NCBI GenBank assembly: GCA_947561715.1
Contig: OX387204.1
Coordinates: forward strand, 7,693,001 to 7,757,000
Direction of reading: 5' to 3'
Origin: Ascidia mentula
Lineage: Eukaryota; Chordata; Ascidiacea; Phlebobranchia; Ascidiidae
Length of the DNA stretch: 64,000 nt
Positions 14,301 through 29,300 of this stretch are shown here, piece by piece; within the stretch, counting starts at the first letter, position 1, and each line of letters begins with the position of its first letter. The notes below the pieces were generated by a model that was not told the DNA's origin, ran no database searches, and saw only the letters and a program-made list of their open reading frames with translations. Position numbers and translations under genes: made by a program.

Positions 14301-17300
14301 AAAAAAACATTTGCTTTAAATGTTCTTTCCGTGCGTAACCAGTAACATTACTTCTAACTGTTAACTGCTTAAAGCAAGTAGAACCGCGGGAGATAGGTTA
14401 CACCCCAAAACAGCAACGCAGTACTCGTGTAAAGTAGAGCGATGACACCCACTTCTACGCAACGACTAGTGTCATTGCTGAGAGGCTTGCGGCAACTCTC
14501 CGACGGATTACAAACGTCCGTGTCGAGAAGCAACAAACAGGAAAGAGAGATTTCGCGTTTTCCTTTCTGCCTATTCGTCCAGCCGTGACGCTCGCGCCCA
14601 AGCGAGTGCCTTTGAGGGCCATTGTCGCGGATGTGCTCAAACCCCGTTGCTCTCAACCGGGCCTTAGCTCTGTACCCTTTTGTGCATATTCCCGTTTCCT
14701 TTGATCAGTGCGAACAGTGTCGCGAAACAAGCAAAGTAGAAGTGCACCCGCCGCTTGGTTTCGGTGCACAATCCCTGTGACAATTATGATGAATTGCCCG
14801 AAAATGCGCTCGTGTTTTTGTCAATGGGTCTTTCATAAATCGGAAAATATTTCTCCCTCGTTCAGTAAAGGTACCGAAGTCCAACTTGGGTGTTTGCGCA
14901 AACATGCGGGAATCAAAGAATCCCTTGTCGGTCGGTTGCTGTCGCAGAAAATTGTTGGCAGAGGGGTTAAACCTTGCCTGGCGGGACAAGAGCGTAGCGC
15001 GACCGGTTAAATATCACCGCGACGTCCTTAATCTAATTACGGTCGATGCGCTATTGTGCAAAGGAATCCTGCATAAGCGCAGTGGGCGCTCTGTGAAAGC
15101 TGCAGATGTTAATCTTGCGCGTGGGGGTTGAAGCACTTCAACGCGCCTTTGTTCGCGGCCGTCGTTATTCTCGCGGCCCAACAGGAAGTGCTTCTGAGAA
15201 CGAAGAGCGTCAACAGATTTTCCATTCACGCTTTCCGCAGCTGGGGGTTCGGATCGCAATTGCCCAACTCGCCGCAAAGATATTGCCGCATACCATTTAA
15301 GAGTTTGTTAGATTATGAGGCGCTGTGAAATTATTTGCGGGTTGATTTCTTCGCTTCTTCAACCGCATTGTCAGTAGCGGTGATACTGCGGGCTCTTTTT
15401 TTGTAAAAAAGCTTGTACGCTTGCCTTAATTAAGAACATTCCAATTAGCAACAACTTTACCTATTATTGGTCTCAGCTAAAGAGTGACGTTTGCTGCTTC
15501 ATTTTTGCGTTTATTTGCCTGCATATTACATGTAGATCTTTAAAGAGCTCTTGACAAAAGATGGAAAATACATGTGCAATGATTTATCACGATTATTTGC
15601 ATGAACGGCCTTACAGCTTTCGCTTCCGAAGAAACAATATGCCGAAGCTTGTTGCCTCCACAAACTCGTGGCAAACTTTTCTCTTCCAAGCGTTTCCCGC
15701 AACACCGCGATCATATCTTGTAATTGTTGCCATCAATCATGAACGCTCAGTTTTGTCCACATGAAAAGCAAATCATCTTTAAATCAGATTTTTGTCGGCC
15801 GCGATTAGTATTGGCCGCTGTTTTACCGCTTCGACGGCCCGGCACACTGCCAATTATCCACTAATGGAACTACTGATAGGTCTTCGTCGGTGTTACCGCG
15901 ACTTGCAGTTGCGCGGTATTATTAAGCGAATATTCAGGGTTGCGACTTCACTGGGTTTGAAATGTATATCTTTGCGTTCCTTAGTGTTAGTGTCAGGAAC
16001 TCTGGGGATGACACTGAATACCAGTGAGAATTCGTTGAGTCATTCTTTGGAAACTGCAAATACAGTTTACGAGTATTGCGGTTTCACGCAAGATCTTTGC
16101 TCCACAGTAAGAAACAAGCAAGAACCTGTTTCCACATGTTCCAATTCCAAATTCTGCACAAAGCAAATAGTTGTCCAATGTAAATCCTAACTATTAAATC
16201 ATGCTCACATTTCCAGTACTGCCATATTAACCTCTGTAGTTTCTTTTTATGCGGTTAACATGTCAACATGTAATGTTCCACTTAACCTGGTTACACATGG
16301 TAACATTATTCAATTTTGTATGGAATCGGAAACCCACGTTAATTAGGCGACAATATTTCGATAGCCGACAAATTACATCAGCAATTACCGCGATAATGGA
16401 CCCTGGTAACTAGTAAAGGTCAACTTCCAAACGATCCCACAGCAGTTATTCTGACAAAGAACCGACTGTCGTGCAGTTTTTCGTTCAGCGGGCGTGAATC
16501 AACGCCAGTGGTTACTTTCTAAGGCCGGCTTTGCTCTGTACGGTGTTCCCGGACCCTTAATTTCCTACGAAATGCGATTAACCCACCTTACAGTTCACTT
16601 CACGCGTGCGACACCTTTACATAGCGCGGTGACGTCGGGCATTTTAATCAGTGGTAGGTTACATCCTGGTTACAGGGTTTGTTTGCGTGTAAGAAATGTA
16701 ATTAGGCGACCCAGCCCCAGTTGTTTTGTCCATTGTATTTGCTTAAAACTGATCTCTGATCACATTTTCCCATTTTGTTGTTGCATAAGACTTGGTTCTT
16801 TAGTTTCAAGGCGATGGAAAAAAATAAGAAATACGCCAAAAATTCTGAAGTTATTATTTTGCCAACAATCACGTTTGTCTAACACCTAAAAAAACATCGC
16901 TTCGCGTAAAGTATTTGCCCTCGTCATTTAGCAAGGGACATTGTCACGACGGAGAAGGCTGTTTGCGCAATACCTTTAAAGTTGTTTCCACGAGGGCGTT
17001 CACGAAACTGCGACACCTGCGATCACGAATTTCAACGTCTTTGTGGTCTTCAGTCATCAGTTCAATAACGCTCTCGGATTTCGGCACTTCGTGAACGTCC
17101 AAGACACAGGCACTGAACTCCTTCCTTTTCCAAACACAGCGACAAGGTTGAACCGACTTGGGGGAATTCCCATGTGTTGTGATTGTCCTAAAGCTAAACA
17201 TTCGTCGGCCGTCCAACGGGCTCGATCCATAGGTGTTATGATAGCTGTGTATCACTCATCGCTGTTGTGTTTTGGAGTGCGCGAGGTGCTGATGGCACCG

Positions 17301-20300
17301 TGATCATAAAATTCCGCATGATAAAGTCGCCGCGCCGGAACCCAAACGGGAGAAAGTCGTCTGCGGCTCCCGCTTGCGACCTATTGTTCGTTAGCGAACC
17401 GGGGCCAGGGTGTTTTTCGCCCTTTGTGGTGGTTGCGCATATTCGTCTTAACCCGTTACTCGCCGTTGGGTCGCACCAAAATGGCCGCCTTCATCAACGT
17501 TATCGTGTGCCTTAGGAAAGCCCAGGCGCGATTGTTCTCAGTTACTTTGGACGCATTGACTGATGGCACGGGTAGCTGCTGGGTGATGTAATTATGGGCG
17601 GTTCGCCATCTTTGAAAGTTGAGCCGGCCGCTGAGAGTCTCTCGGGCCTAAATAAAAACTTTGCAATCAGTGTTCTTGCGGTTTCTCAAAACTCTCCAAA
17701 CCGCCAACACCGACCAAGTTTATTCGGGCTTTCACAAAGATGGACAGCACCTTGTTCCCGGACATAAAACGCGTGCAACGCGGCTAAACAAACTTGTTGT
17801 GGTACGTTAAGCTTAAAGTTTCGTCCGACGCTCCAGAGCATCCCCGGTAAATATCGACTTAGCGTGAGTCACTGGGCAAACTGTGCGCGCGTAAGTCGAG
17901 TGTTTTGTGCTCGTTGTAAACTTACCCCAACCTTGTCGATTCAGCGCTTTACGTGTCATTATAAGTCGCGCTTCCGGGTTCAGTTTTAAACGAATATGAC
18001 CCTTGGAGAAACTGCACGTTCACTTTAAAGTAAACCGAACAAGCAGTATAGGCCTTGTTTGTAGGATGAACAATTCTTTCTGTGGTTACTGTTGCGTTGA
18101 CAGTTAAAACGAAATTACTTTCATTTTGTAAACACGTGAATGTTAAGGGATTCGAGTCTGGACTGATGTTCTTCTATCACAGTGCGTTCTACAGACGTGG
18201 CCACAAATCATTTTACCCGCGTCGCACATTGACAGCTCAAACGCGCGGCAATAAAGCGCAATGGGATCGAAAGGCCGCGAAACTGATTCTGGACCAGTTG
18301 GGAAACGCTCGAAGAGCAATTTGAGAAAATTGACCGTCCGCTCTCTGTCAAATTGTGTCGAAGGGCCATTTCCTTTTTGCTCGTCGGTAAACGGCATTGT
18401 TTGTTTACACGCGTCGAGAGAAAAGTGCGCGGTGCAATTAGGAAAGTCAGCTCTTTAACAGGCGGCGCGATGCGGTTTTCTAAAAATCAAGCCCACTCGC
18501 CTCCAAAGGTGAGAAAACCGGGTGAACTTTTAACGAGCCTTTTCCTCCTAAATCAGCCTGTTTAACAGCCACGATCGCGCGTCGCACAACAAGACTTACT
18601 GCCGATCAAATATACACAGCTGGCAAGCAGACTTCTCGGACTCCAGAGCAGGACAGTAGTTGACTTACTGGTCCGTACTGTGTGCATGTATATACTTCGT
18701 AAGCGGATCAGTAACGGGTGTTTGTCGGCAAACAGGCAACCACGCCTTCATCATTTTGCCTGTTAGATACAATGCCGATTGCAATATCGATGGCATTACG
18801 ATCAGACTTCGCCTTAAACCGCTGATGTTGTTGATGAAACCGCTGGAGAGTTTTACCCCTTTTTCTACCCAAGTAACTTGTTAATGTAGATTTATTCACA
18901 TGGTGGAAATGAACACATATATGCATAATTGTGAGATATGGGACGTTGATCTGCCAAATCGGTTAGTAAAGGTTTTCTACTGTCCCACAAATCGATTTAA
19001 AGACTTGAACATTTTTGCACCAACTAAAAAATTACTTTTGCAAAAAACACAGCGAAAAGTCGAATCATGTCAGTGTGGGTTTAAGGTCAAATCAGTTCCT
19101 AGCTCGCTTGATGTTGTTTTAAACAACACGCCGGTCGTTCTAGCCACGGGAGTTTATTGCTTTAATGTATACCCGCGCATTAGTCCCCGCTCGCAGGGCC
19201 AGTACTACCCTGAGACCCTCCTTGTGATGCTTTCATAGGAATACGAACTATTCCGGAAATCAAAATGTCTCGATCTTTCCGTATTCCACAAAGTGTAAAG
19301 TGCACTTCTCCGCGTGTCTGCTTTCCGAACGTCGAAGAAAATCCACGTGGGCGAAACAATAGCTTTTTGATGCGAAACGCAGACCGCGTGGGGTGTGGCT
19401 TGATTGGCGCTGACATCACAATGAGATCGCGATCGTAGACAATAGCAGATGAATCGCCACTTCACAAGGTGTATGGTGGGAAAACGGCAGACAAACCGAG
19501 CTGCCTCGCCACTGTTACACACGCGCGCCGTCTTTGAGAGATGCGAATATACGCGCGGCCCTTTCTACGGTTTCTGGGGCTGGACGAAGAGTTTATTTTC
19601 ACAACAAGGCCCGCTCTCTGGGCCCCGATTGTCTCCTTCGAATAACAGTCGCTGCGGCTACAAATTGCCGACGCCGGACCACCATGTCGGAGCTACTCTC
19701 GCTAAAGATGATCGGGCGTCTGTCGCAATCCTGACGGCGCGTCACTATCAACTCGTGATAAGTTTCCTTTAGGCAAGCGGATATGTTCTGAGAAGTTCGC
19801 TGTCTGTCGGATCGATTCATGTTGAGGCACTTCGGCAAAACACCCAATGTCGTCACCACGTTTGGATACAATTCCGCTTCTTCTCGTGGTTTATTGCTTA
19901 CTTGCGCATTATTTTGGTGATGAAAACGTTGTTTCTAATTGTACTCGCAACCTTTTTTAAGAAAAAAACAGCATGGGAGTCTGTCGGGTAGCCGCAGACA
20001 GACAATGAGATTAGGACTCGTTTAGCTCGTGTTGTGGCAACAAGTTTCAAATATTGTGCTGGCCAATGTGCACTCGCCATGCTTCAGGAAATCTCGATCT
20101 CGTTATCGCGGTATCCAGATTCGTCGCAATTGTCGGTTCCACCCGGATTCTGGACGATTTTAACTGGGAAATTGGGGAGCGACTGTCACCTTTATCGCAA
20201 GAGTGCCGCAGAGCAACCGCAGAACCGGGACTTCCTTTTCATCCACGGTATCGCCGTCGAAGTCAAGACAAGACACACTTCTAGCTATGACTTGGATACG

Positions 20301-23300
20301 TTGCCGGGATGCCTTGCAGTGATAGCGGGTGCCAAAACTGGTCGCGCTTTATTGAAGAATGAATGCAAAATGCTTGCGCCCCGTCGACTCTGGCAGATTA
20401 TTTTGAGCGGGTCTTTGAAGTGCCCCGCCGGCGTAAAATTGGCCATCCACATGTTGAAACGAAACAGCGATGAACGATCGCAGCGAGCCCTCGCTCAACG
20501 GTGGATTTAAGCGCTCAATTTAAATTTCAAGCTATGATTGAAAATCGATTTCTGAATTGTCACATATTTGAAACTTACAACTTCCTTTGTTATGGATGTC
20601 GGGCTAGATCTGTCGATCTGATAAGGGAATTGCATTAGTCGTTAGATTGCGGCGAAACGTTGACAAAACATAGTTCTTTTACGTCATGCAATCTTCGCTA
20701 AAAAATGTAGAGCCCAGTTACGATAACTCACGTGCCACTGGCGCACATGCATAATTTACTGGTTGTGTACATATCGTCAGCCGAACCGGTCGTCGGGTAA
20801 ATCAAGATAAGCATTGGCGGCTATTTTTTTGGACCGCCGCGCATAGCAACAAAACTAAGGGTCATAGATCAACTCGGACAAGTCGCGTGGCACAGAATAT
20901 CCACTTATTACCGCCTCGTTGCCTTCGTCCGTTTCGCTGGGATTAAGGCGTTTAACGCCAATGGACGTCCTACGTACACAGCCTGCATGCGGACAAGCAA
21001 CTGCGACGAGTGATATTTGCGGTTGATAGGATGGCCTTATCATCTAAAGGTATGCCAAGTCCCCTAACGGGTCTGTCGGGCCACCGAGCGGCGCCTAACT
21101 CAAACATAATCATGATGTTATTCGCGAGGACCGCCAGTTCACGTGCGATAAGGAACAAGTGCATTGTACACAGAGAGCCGTATCCTATACACGCCAACGC
21201 CATACTTATGTTGGCTATCCATAACCTATGTGTATTTCTGGGTTGTTGCAAACCAACTAATCACCACATAGTTTGCAAGGGATTTTTCCCCTAAATATTT
21301 TCAATGGCAATATTAAGTAAAGTTTAAACAAGTTAAAGCGCTGCTGGCACCAATAATTGCATTAGACCGTGTACAGTTGGTTTTAGGCCTGCGTTTTTCC
21401 ATTGACAGAGTAGCTGGTAACGCATAATTCAAATGAACGGAGACGCCTGTGAAGGCCATGGACGCCATTAATAATATTCAACCTGTTCCGCAAGCACTTA
21501 ACTGTAAAAGTTTTAAAGGGCAACAGACAGACCTTAAAAACTGAGTAACTTTTTCATATTTTCCCTCATGATTGTTTGAACTGCAATCATGGAGACCAAT
21601 TTGGTTTCGAATTTACTTCAGCTGCCACCGAACAATTTTTCTGTGTTAACGAAAGTCTTTTAATTGCCTTCATCCTTTGGGTTTGTTTGTACGGGTCGGG
21701 ATGTGAAAGTCGCAAATCTATCAATTATTTCCCAATGCCCAGAATGGGTTCCTCTTTAAACGACAATGACGTTAATGCCTATGGTTATATTTGGTATCAT
21801 GCGAATCATGTTTTGGCCATTGGTTTATTTCTGGTGTGTAAAAATCCCAGCATTGTATACCACCCCATCTGTTGTGAATACCACCCACCGCACTCACACA
21901 TACCGTTAAACATATGTCTAACGATCCTACAATTGTTCACAGGTGTGATAACGACCGTCAAGAAGCGACTGGACAGAGAGAAGGCTAAAGCGAAAGATCT
22001 CACACTCGAGGTAAGACTTCTATTCAGTTGACAAAGGGAAAATCGCCGCTGCTTTAAGCCTACCCGCTGTGGCGAGCCTCGTTCTGAATAGCCAGTACGC
22101 GAGGAGGATTGCTTTATGCGAGATCTGACGCTTGCTTCCGTTGCCGCATAGAAATCGGTGTCTTTCATGCTGGAAGCGAGATGTCGCTACGTCATCCTCG
22201 CTTCAATTACGCTGATTGTGGGGCGGCGTGAAATAGGTTGTAACGAGTTACCCGCGACTGTCGACGACCCAAAAAACAGGTTGACAAACAAAAGGCGCGC
22301 CCGTTTTTTCCCCGGCGCGGTTCTTTTTTCGGTTTCCTTTACGTAGTATTTACTTGGGAATCGGATAAAAGCATCGGCGTTCACGCCAGAGTGCCCTTCG
22401 TCAGGCAAACATCGTGCAAAATGCAAAAGTAACGCTACAATATTCCAGCCTTGCTCTCAATTGAGACATTGCTGGCTCTGGGGTTGCGGTATGGAGAGGG
22501 AGTAAATCGGCTTCATTTCGCGCCCCAACAACGTCATCCGAGGCCTTCTGGCACGGAATTCCCTTTAATGGCGCGTTTTCCAAAGCCGAAAATAAAAGCC
22601 TTGCGGCGTTGCGACCCCGAGACGAGCTTTAACTGTCGCGGACCTGGGCGGCCCTGCTATCAACGCAATCCCGAAACCAGAAAATTGGCGCGTAGTTGAA
22701 ATAAACTCTTCGCGGCGGCAAAGTCTGCTGGAACGGTTGCCTTTTGTGCTTGCGTTGGGCAATTTGGTACCAACTGCCACGACGGAGGGGTGGGCGGCGC
22801 TAATTGGGTACAGAGAAATTGCCTTCGGGCCCCAAAGCGCTTTCGTGAATTGCAAGAGAACTATGTGTCTACCACAGTAATTGCACAATTTGGAGCTGAA
22901 GTTTTTTTGTGAACGAAATCCGCGGTTAGTGATTCATCCTGAATGCTGGTTTCCCCTTTATTTGTAGTAGTTTTACAGTTTGTAGCTGTTTCCATTGGAT
23001 TTAATTGCATTACCGCATAAATTTATGCATAAACGTGTGTCACTCATCTCGAGTAACTGTTTTTTTTCTCTACCAGCGGTTTCACCAGTGCATGGTTTGC
23101 ATGCATAACCGGTCGTAAGACCCTACGGGATATACCTTAATGATGGACGACTAGGGCGTATTATGCTTCACCCAAGCGCGGCGACCTGATATTGTGCTTG
23201 CGAGAAGGTGGAATGTTTGTCGACCGAATCAAACGCAGCACGAAATGTAGACCTGTCTTCGTTATTTCCCGTCGGACTAAGCTTCGAAATCCCATACGAT

Positions 23301-26300
23301 AGCGACGGCCCGACTCTATCAAAACACGTCGCGCCGCTTTGTACATTTAAATAAATCACGAGCGTTTTTATTAATGTTGCCGAATTCTGCTCTTCCCAAC
23401 AACGGGGCTATTGTGTGATATCCGCGCTGCCAATACGCACTTACTTTGCGCTTTGGATATGGCAGTAATGGACTTCGGGCCGTGCCTTTCCCCTTTCCTT
23501 TAATGCCAAGGTAAACGTAAACAGTAAGAGCGGCGGATAAGGGTGTGCGACGTTGTTTGGGGATGGGGGAGTTGATTTAGAGGTATTACAGCGATTTGCT
23601 ATTGTCGAAAGACATACGTGTCGGCATTTGGTTATGGGTGGTCCTATTTCTGGGGCTTTGAGTGGGGACTTGCATGCCATTGTGTTTTAATAAGTAAACG
23701 TTTACCGGGGAGAGGTCGGGGTAAACTTCTCGCGTTGCCGAAATAGTACACTGCAATCCTACGCTGACGAATCCCTGTTGGCAACAGGCGATGTAGAGCG
23801 ATCGTCGGCGCGATGCAATTCGATATTTTTGTACCTTTGGTAATCAGTAGATTTTCGCGTTCCCGTGAGCATGGTTTGCACTTTGTGCTATCTGTTTCAA
23901 AGTCGGTATTCCGCGTTAGCGATGCTTATGTCTGTTTCCGTCAGCACTTACCTTGAAAGTGTTTAACTGTTAGGGTACTGGGTAAGAATGTGAAAAACCC
24001 GGACGTGTTAGAGAAAGGTTTCCATTATTGGGGGCTGTCAATTTTCGCCTGAAAACTGGCATATGTTTGCACCCGAACACTTAGTGCTCTGTGTTTGTGT
24101 TTATGTTTCAGCAACCAATCGGGCGAAATAATTTGCTCTAACGAGTAAATTACCGACGCCTGCCAACAGAAAGCAGTTGCACGAAGCAGGGTAATGCGTT
24201 GCGGGCCAAAGCGTCTTTGCTGTCGAAGCAGGCTTGTCACTTTTTCCAATTTGCCGTAAGCCTGTGCCATTCTGTACATTCCAGACGAACCGCAGAACCC
24301 TGTGGTCAACTTATTGATCTGGGATCTGGTGCGAAAACAAGCAACAGCGAGACAGCCGAACACTAAAGTGAATCCGAAGCCGTACTATTGCAACAAACTG
24401 GCGTAATCCATTAAGGGCGCCCGGTGGGCGTTGTTGTCACAATATAGAATGCTCTCGTGCACTATAGAGCCTGTTAGCGTGCCATCCACGCCACTTTCTC
24501 GTTCACTTAGGCGTGGAGAGGGTCCCTGGCAGTAATGGTGGCCTTCACCCAGCGACAATGGGAGCACCCTGGGGCGCGTAACGCTTAGCGGTGTTTCCAT
24601 CAACACTCAGGTAAGGGTACATTGTCCCTGAACACGAAATGCTGAATGTCGCCACCCACAGCGGATGACAAAATCCGCTAGGCCTTCCGTTATATCACAA
24701 GAAGCTGGCTTTAGGGTGCGTCTGTATAGCATTGCTTACCTTACCTGTCGTAAACTTCTTTTGCAAAACGCTTGCGCCGACTTGGGCGTCTCTAATCCAC
24801 GAAGCAAAACACCGCAAGGGCGGAGATTCTCTAAGTAAGCACCCGTCTACATGGGGATTTTCGTACGTCGGTAATCACAAACAAGACAACATTTGTCTTC
24901 CTTCGTTGTAAAAGTCAAGGAAACGCAGTCGCGCCGCCTGCAGCAAACTTTCTACAAAACATGGCGTTTGAAATTTCGTATATCGTGTCGCGTTGTTTGG
25001 TGGTAGCCAGGCAGGACGAGGTCGGTGGTAAAGTTGTTTGTGTCTGTTCGGACGGGTAAATGAAGAATTCGTATGTCTGTCAACGTGAATTTGGTATATA
25101 CTGGTTGTGCAATTGTAAACTAGATTCTCGAATAACAACAGTTTCGTCAATCTCTTAATTTTTGAATAAATTATTTTTTGCTGTTGTTTGTACAGTGATA
25201 AAAATGAAATACGCTTTAAATGTGAATATAAATGATTCCATGCTAGTATACAAAAGCATGCACACTATAGGGATGTAAATCATTTCATTTAGGAAGCGAA
25301 CAAACAAAATAGTTTAATGATAATTCCACTCACTTTCCAGACTTGCCTGTTGCTAATCGCATGTTTTTACAGTAACCCCAAGTCAAGGGTCTCGTCTGTC
25401 GCATTTACGTGGACGCGTGCAGTCGGTTGCAGCAACAAACGTCGCACCGCGCGCATCCCTGTTGCCCTTTGTTCCGCTTCATTAAATTGCAAACATTTTG
25501 CGAAGCACCCGCACACCCGGCGCCCCATCAACTACCCCCATTACGTAATCACCCAAAGCTCCTTATCCCATTTGCACTGACGCACGCACAAGAGCCCGCC
25601 ACTTTGTGCGTACGGCATGTACAGCCTTAATTTGCGGTGTGGTTGGGTTGTATTTATGAAACTGAAAGATATCTTGCGGCTCGCTTAGTTAAAGGTCGAA
25701 AAAGCAAAAACAAGAAATAAACGTTTATGTTCCAATTTTAAGTCTTTCAGCGCCTTCATTTGTATCGCACTGTAACCGCGTTCCATTGGTCCAACACGTT
25801 GATAGGTGGACCGCGCGCGAACGGATTTCGAGCTTCTTTTTTGCAAATGGCGCGTGAACAGATTAAAGAGGCCGCAAGGTTTCAGTTGAACTTCTCAGTG
25901 AGTGTCTTTGAACCGCCGTTGAGCCTCGTCGGGAAGCGCACACTTTTGCGCGTTGCTGGGATTGTTTTCCGATGGATCAGGGCCATTGTTCTGCTAAGCT
26001 CCCCCGGTCGCGTGCAGGAAACCGAGTTGGTCCTGAACTTGGTTTGAAAATCTCTGCACGGTTTGACAGCACACGTAACTTGCCGTTTGTCAACTTAACC
26101 CTTACGTTTTGTTGGCGAATTTTCGGAAAAATCAAACCTACAGTTTTGTGCAAGAAAATAATCCTCTATGACATGTTGTGTAAGAAAAATCGAAATTTGA
26201 ACCATCTTTCTTGATGGTTAAGGTGCGAATTGAGGACTCGGGTTCACCCCCGCTTTCGTCCGTTGTACAAGTGGTGATCACTCTAGCCGACGAGAACGAC

Positions 26301-29300
26301 AACTCGCCAGAGTTCCTTCCTCACGTTTCACGACAAATCCGCCTCCCAGAAAGAAATCGCAGCAGGACGCCAATGGCAATGTAAGACCACCGACATGGCA
26401 ACCCGACATATACAACTAAACGCACTTATCATATTTCAGAACACGGGTAATTGCACGAGATTTGGACAGCGGCAGGGCGGCCGACATTGACTACAAACTG
26501 AAGGAGGACAGACGCTTTTCCATACATCCCAAAACTGGAGTTATCAGTTCCAGTTCCGGGTTTAGCGCTGGAACCCAAAGTGTTATACGCGTAAGTGTAT
26601 GAAGGTGTATTACTTTTTCTGTAAAACTGATACGCGATTTGTTCTGTTGAGTTTGCAACACTGTTTCACCCTAAATGTTGATGTTTTCTTAGGGGTCACG
26701 GTAGAGTCTGTAGTGGTTTCACGCTGTGTTTGTTGTATACTTATGCGTATAATATCAAAAGTAGAATTCAAAGACATCACCATTACGTCACACATGTTTC
26801 TTACAGGTGAAGGCGTACGACGGCGGCACACCTCAAAAACAATCTCGAATTCATCGTGTTAGCATAAGTTGGCAATCGGTCGGCCCCCGATCGCCCAATC
26901 CTCCCCGCTTCGTTGGCAACCTGGACGAAGTCTATCATTACTCTGAACACGTGGATATCGGAATTCCACAGACTTATGAAAAAAGTACGAGACTGGTGAA
27001 AATTATCGAGGCAATGGATGAGGACCCTGGACAGGAACTGTGGTGTTCCATAGTCGGTAAGCTTGTAGTTAGTATATCACCTTTCTGGGATAAAGATTGT
27101 TGGGGGTAATGTGGTGCATGCAGTTTTATTACAGCAGATGAATTTAAATGCTTTAAAAGCGGGCATTCGAAGTGTATGTATTTTATTTACGGCTAATAAA
27201 AATCAAGGCTAATGAATCCTGCCGACAAACTTGATAATTTATAAACGTTGCTTCCGCCCTTCGAAATCACCCCAAAACTCGTTCTCGACCAAATGTAGGT
27301 CAGCGATTTTACAGTTTCCTGCTCCCATGTAAGGACGGTAAGTCGCCATCACTCATCGCCGCATAACGACATGTTCGCTTTTACATACAACCGTTGACAG
27401 GCGTTTGTACTGACCACTTGGGATACGTCGGTGTCTGAAACCGCCTAAATCCCACGTCCAGTCGTATAGGGTTTCAATTCCACCACTCAACGAGGGACAT
27501 TAAGGCCTATCATGGGTTGTATTGCTCAAATGTCGTCACCCTTCGACCGGGTCTGGTAAAGGCGCATTCCTGTGGCCTTGACGCTCATCTTGCAACAGCG
27601 CGTGGGTCGTAAGTATCAGATTATGGCGATTTAAGTTCACCCGATGCCATGGATTACCGCCGAACAGCAATAGATTAGCGGATTTAGGATCGTTTGTGGT
27701 TAGCCAGGGCTGTCGGGATCTTATTTCCTGGGTTAGTGACTTGTCCCGAGATTCAAAACACATTATACGTCCTGTTGTTATAACGTATATGTGCTTGCTG
27801 GCACAGGCAATGCAAACACTTGATACGGTCGTTTCTCTCTTGTGCGCAGAAGGTAATGAGGATTACATGTTCCACATCAACCCTAACGAGTGCGATCTGG
27901 TGGTGGTCGGCGAACCTGATGCCGAGACTAAGGACTTTTACAATCTCACTGTTCGAGTCAGCGACGGTTTTAACATCGCCCAAACACACGTAAGATAGTT
28001 TATAAATCTAACTGTAACTGGTGTTTAAAATACCTCAAGTCAATTCTTATCAAGTTTTCATTTTCTATTACATCTTTGACATTGGGCAATGAACACAGGT
28101 TTATAGTGCATAGCACCTGTGTATTTCAGCTTTGTCGGGCGGCATTGTTAACTTTTACACGATATTTTTTGCCAAACCCAGTCGTTTTCTGTGCTCGAAT
28201 GTGGCAATACAGTAGCGTTATTTATAGAAGGACACAATAGACCACGTCACGACGTTTAATCTTGAAACACACACCCCTATACACTGCATCGTTTAAAGTG
28301 GGCAGAAACTTGGTAGTCACAACATAACTTTTCGCTTCGTTGTGCGACACTTTAATTTCCAACCCCTTTACTGGCTACTTGAGACAAAGCCCCGAGCAGG
28401 GTAACAAATCAAAGTGAGTGCGCCAGGAGACTCTTTTCGGACATTTCTCCTCGGTATACACACACTCACCCCAGTTATGTGCGCGCGCAGGTCGCCATTG
28501 TCATTGATGACGTGAACGACCATCGGCCGAGCTTTGAGCAATCCACGTATCGAGTCACGATCCCCGAAAACGCGGCATCCAACAGCGAGGTTCTGACTCT
28601 TACAGCCACAGACGGTGACGCCAGCGCCAAGAACCGAAACCTGGCCTTCCGAATTCTGGGCGCTGAGAATCCCAATTCACTTCGGAAGTTTAAGATTACC
28701 CCGAACGGTTTGTACAGCTTTTAGTTGTGCTTTCTATGATGCCACTGAAGTATATTTATACACGTGTTAAACACTTGTTGTGTATACGTTATCATAGGCA
28801 TTGTTTAAAGCCTGTCAACTTAAAACTATACATTTACAACAATACAGACGTAACACCAGGTGTCGTTTTCTGTAATTTGTTTCCATATATTTCACAACAC
28901 ATTTCCACACTCTTTGGACCATCTATTTCCCTCATGACAAGTTAATTATTCATCACTTGCTATTTAACTTTCTCTCGGCCGGGGGACTTTCTGTTGATTC
29001 GATTCGTTGTGCGTAGGCGTCATTATGACAAAGGCGCCTTTGGATAGAGAGGAGCAACGCGAACACATTCTTACGGTTGAAGTTGACGACCAAGGCGTCA
29101 CAGGCCCACTCCAGGTAATAAAATTTTACTACTGCGCCTCGAGATTTTCGAAATTAAATTTCTAAAATTTGTGTTCTATAGAGTGGTTTAACAGGTTATC
29201 AACATCATCAGCTTTTTGGCTGCGGACATTTTCATAGCAATAACTCGGTTCATTACTGTTCGTAGGGCTATTGTCGGGTGATCATCACTGTATCGGATGT

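Noticed and set aside
20034..20510. 158-codon open frame in FAT intron 4
   Set aside because: No recognisable domain or signal, and the length is within what chance gives in a moderately GC-rich 12-kb intron.
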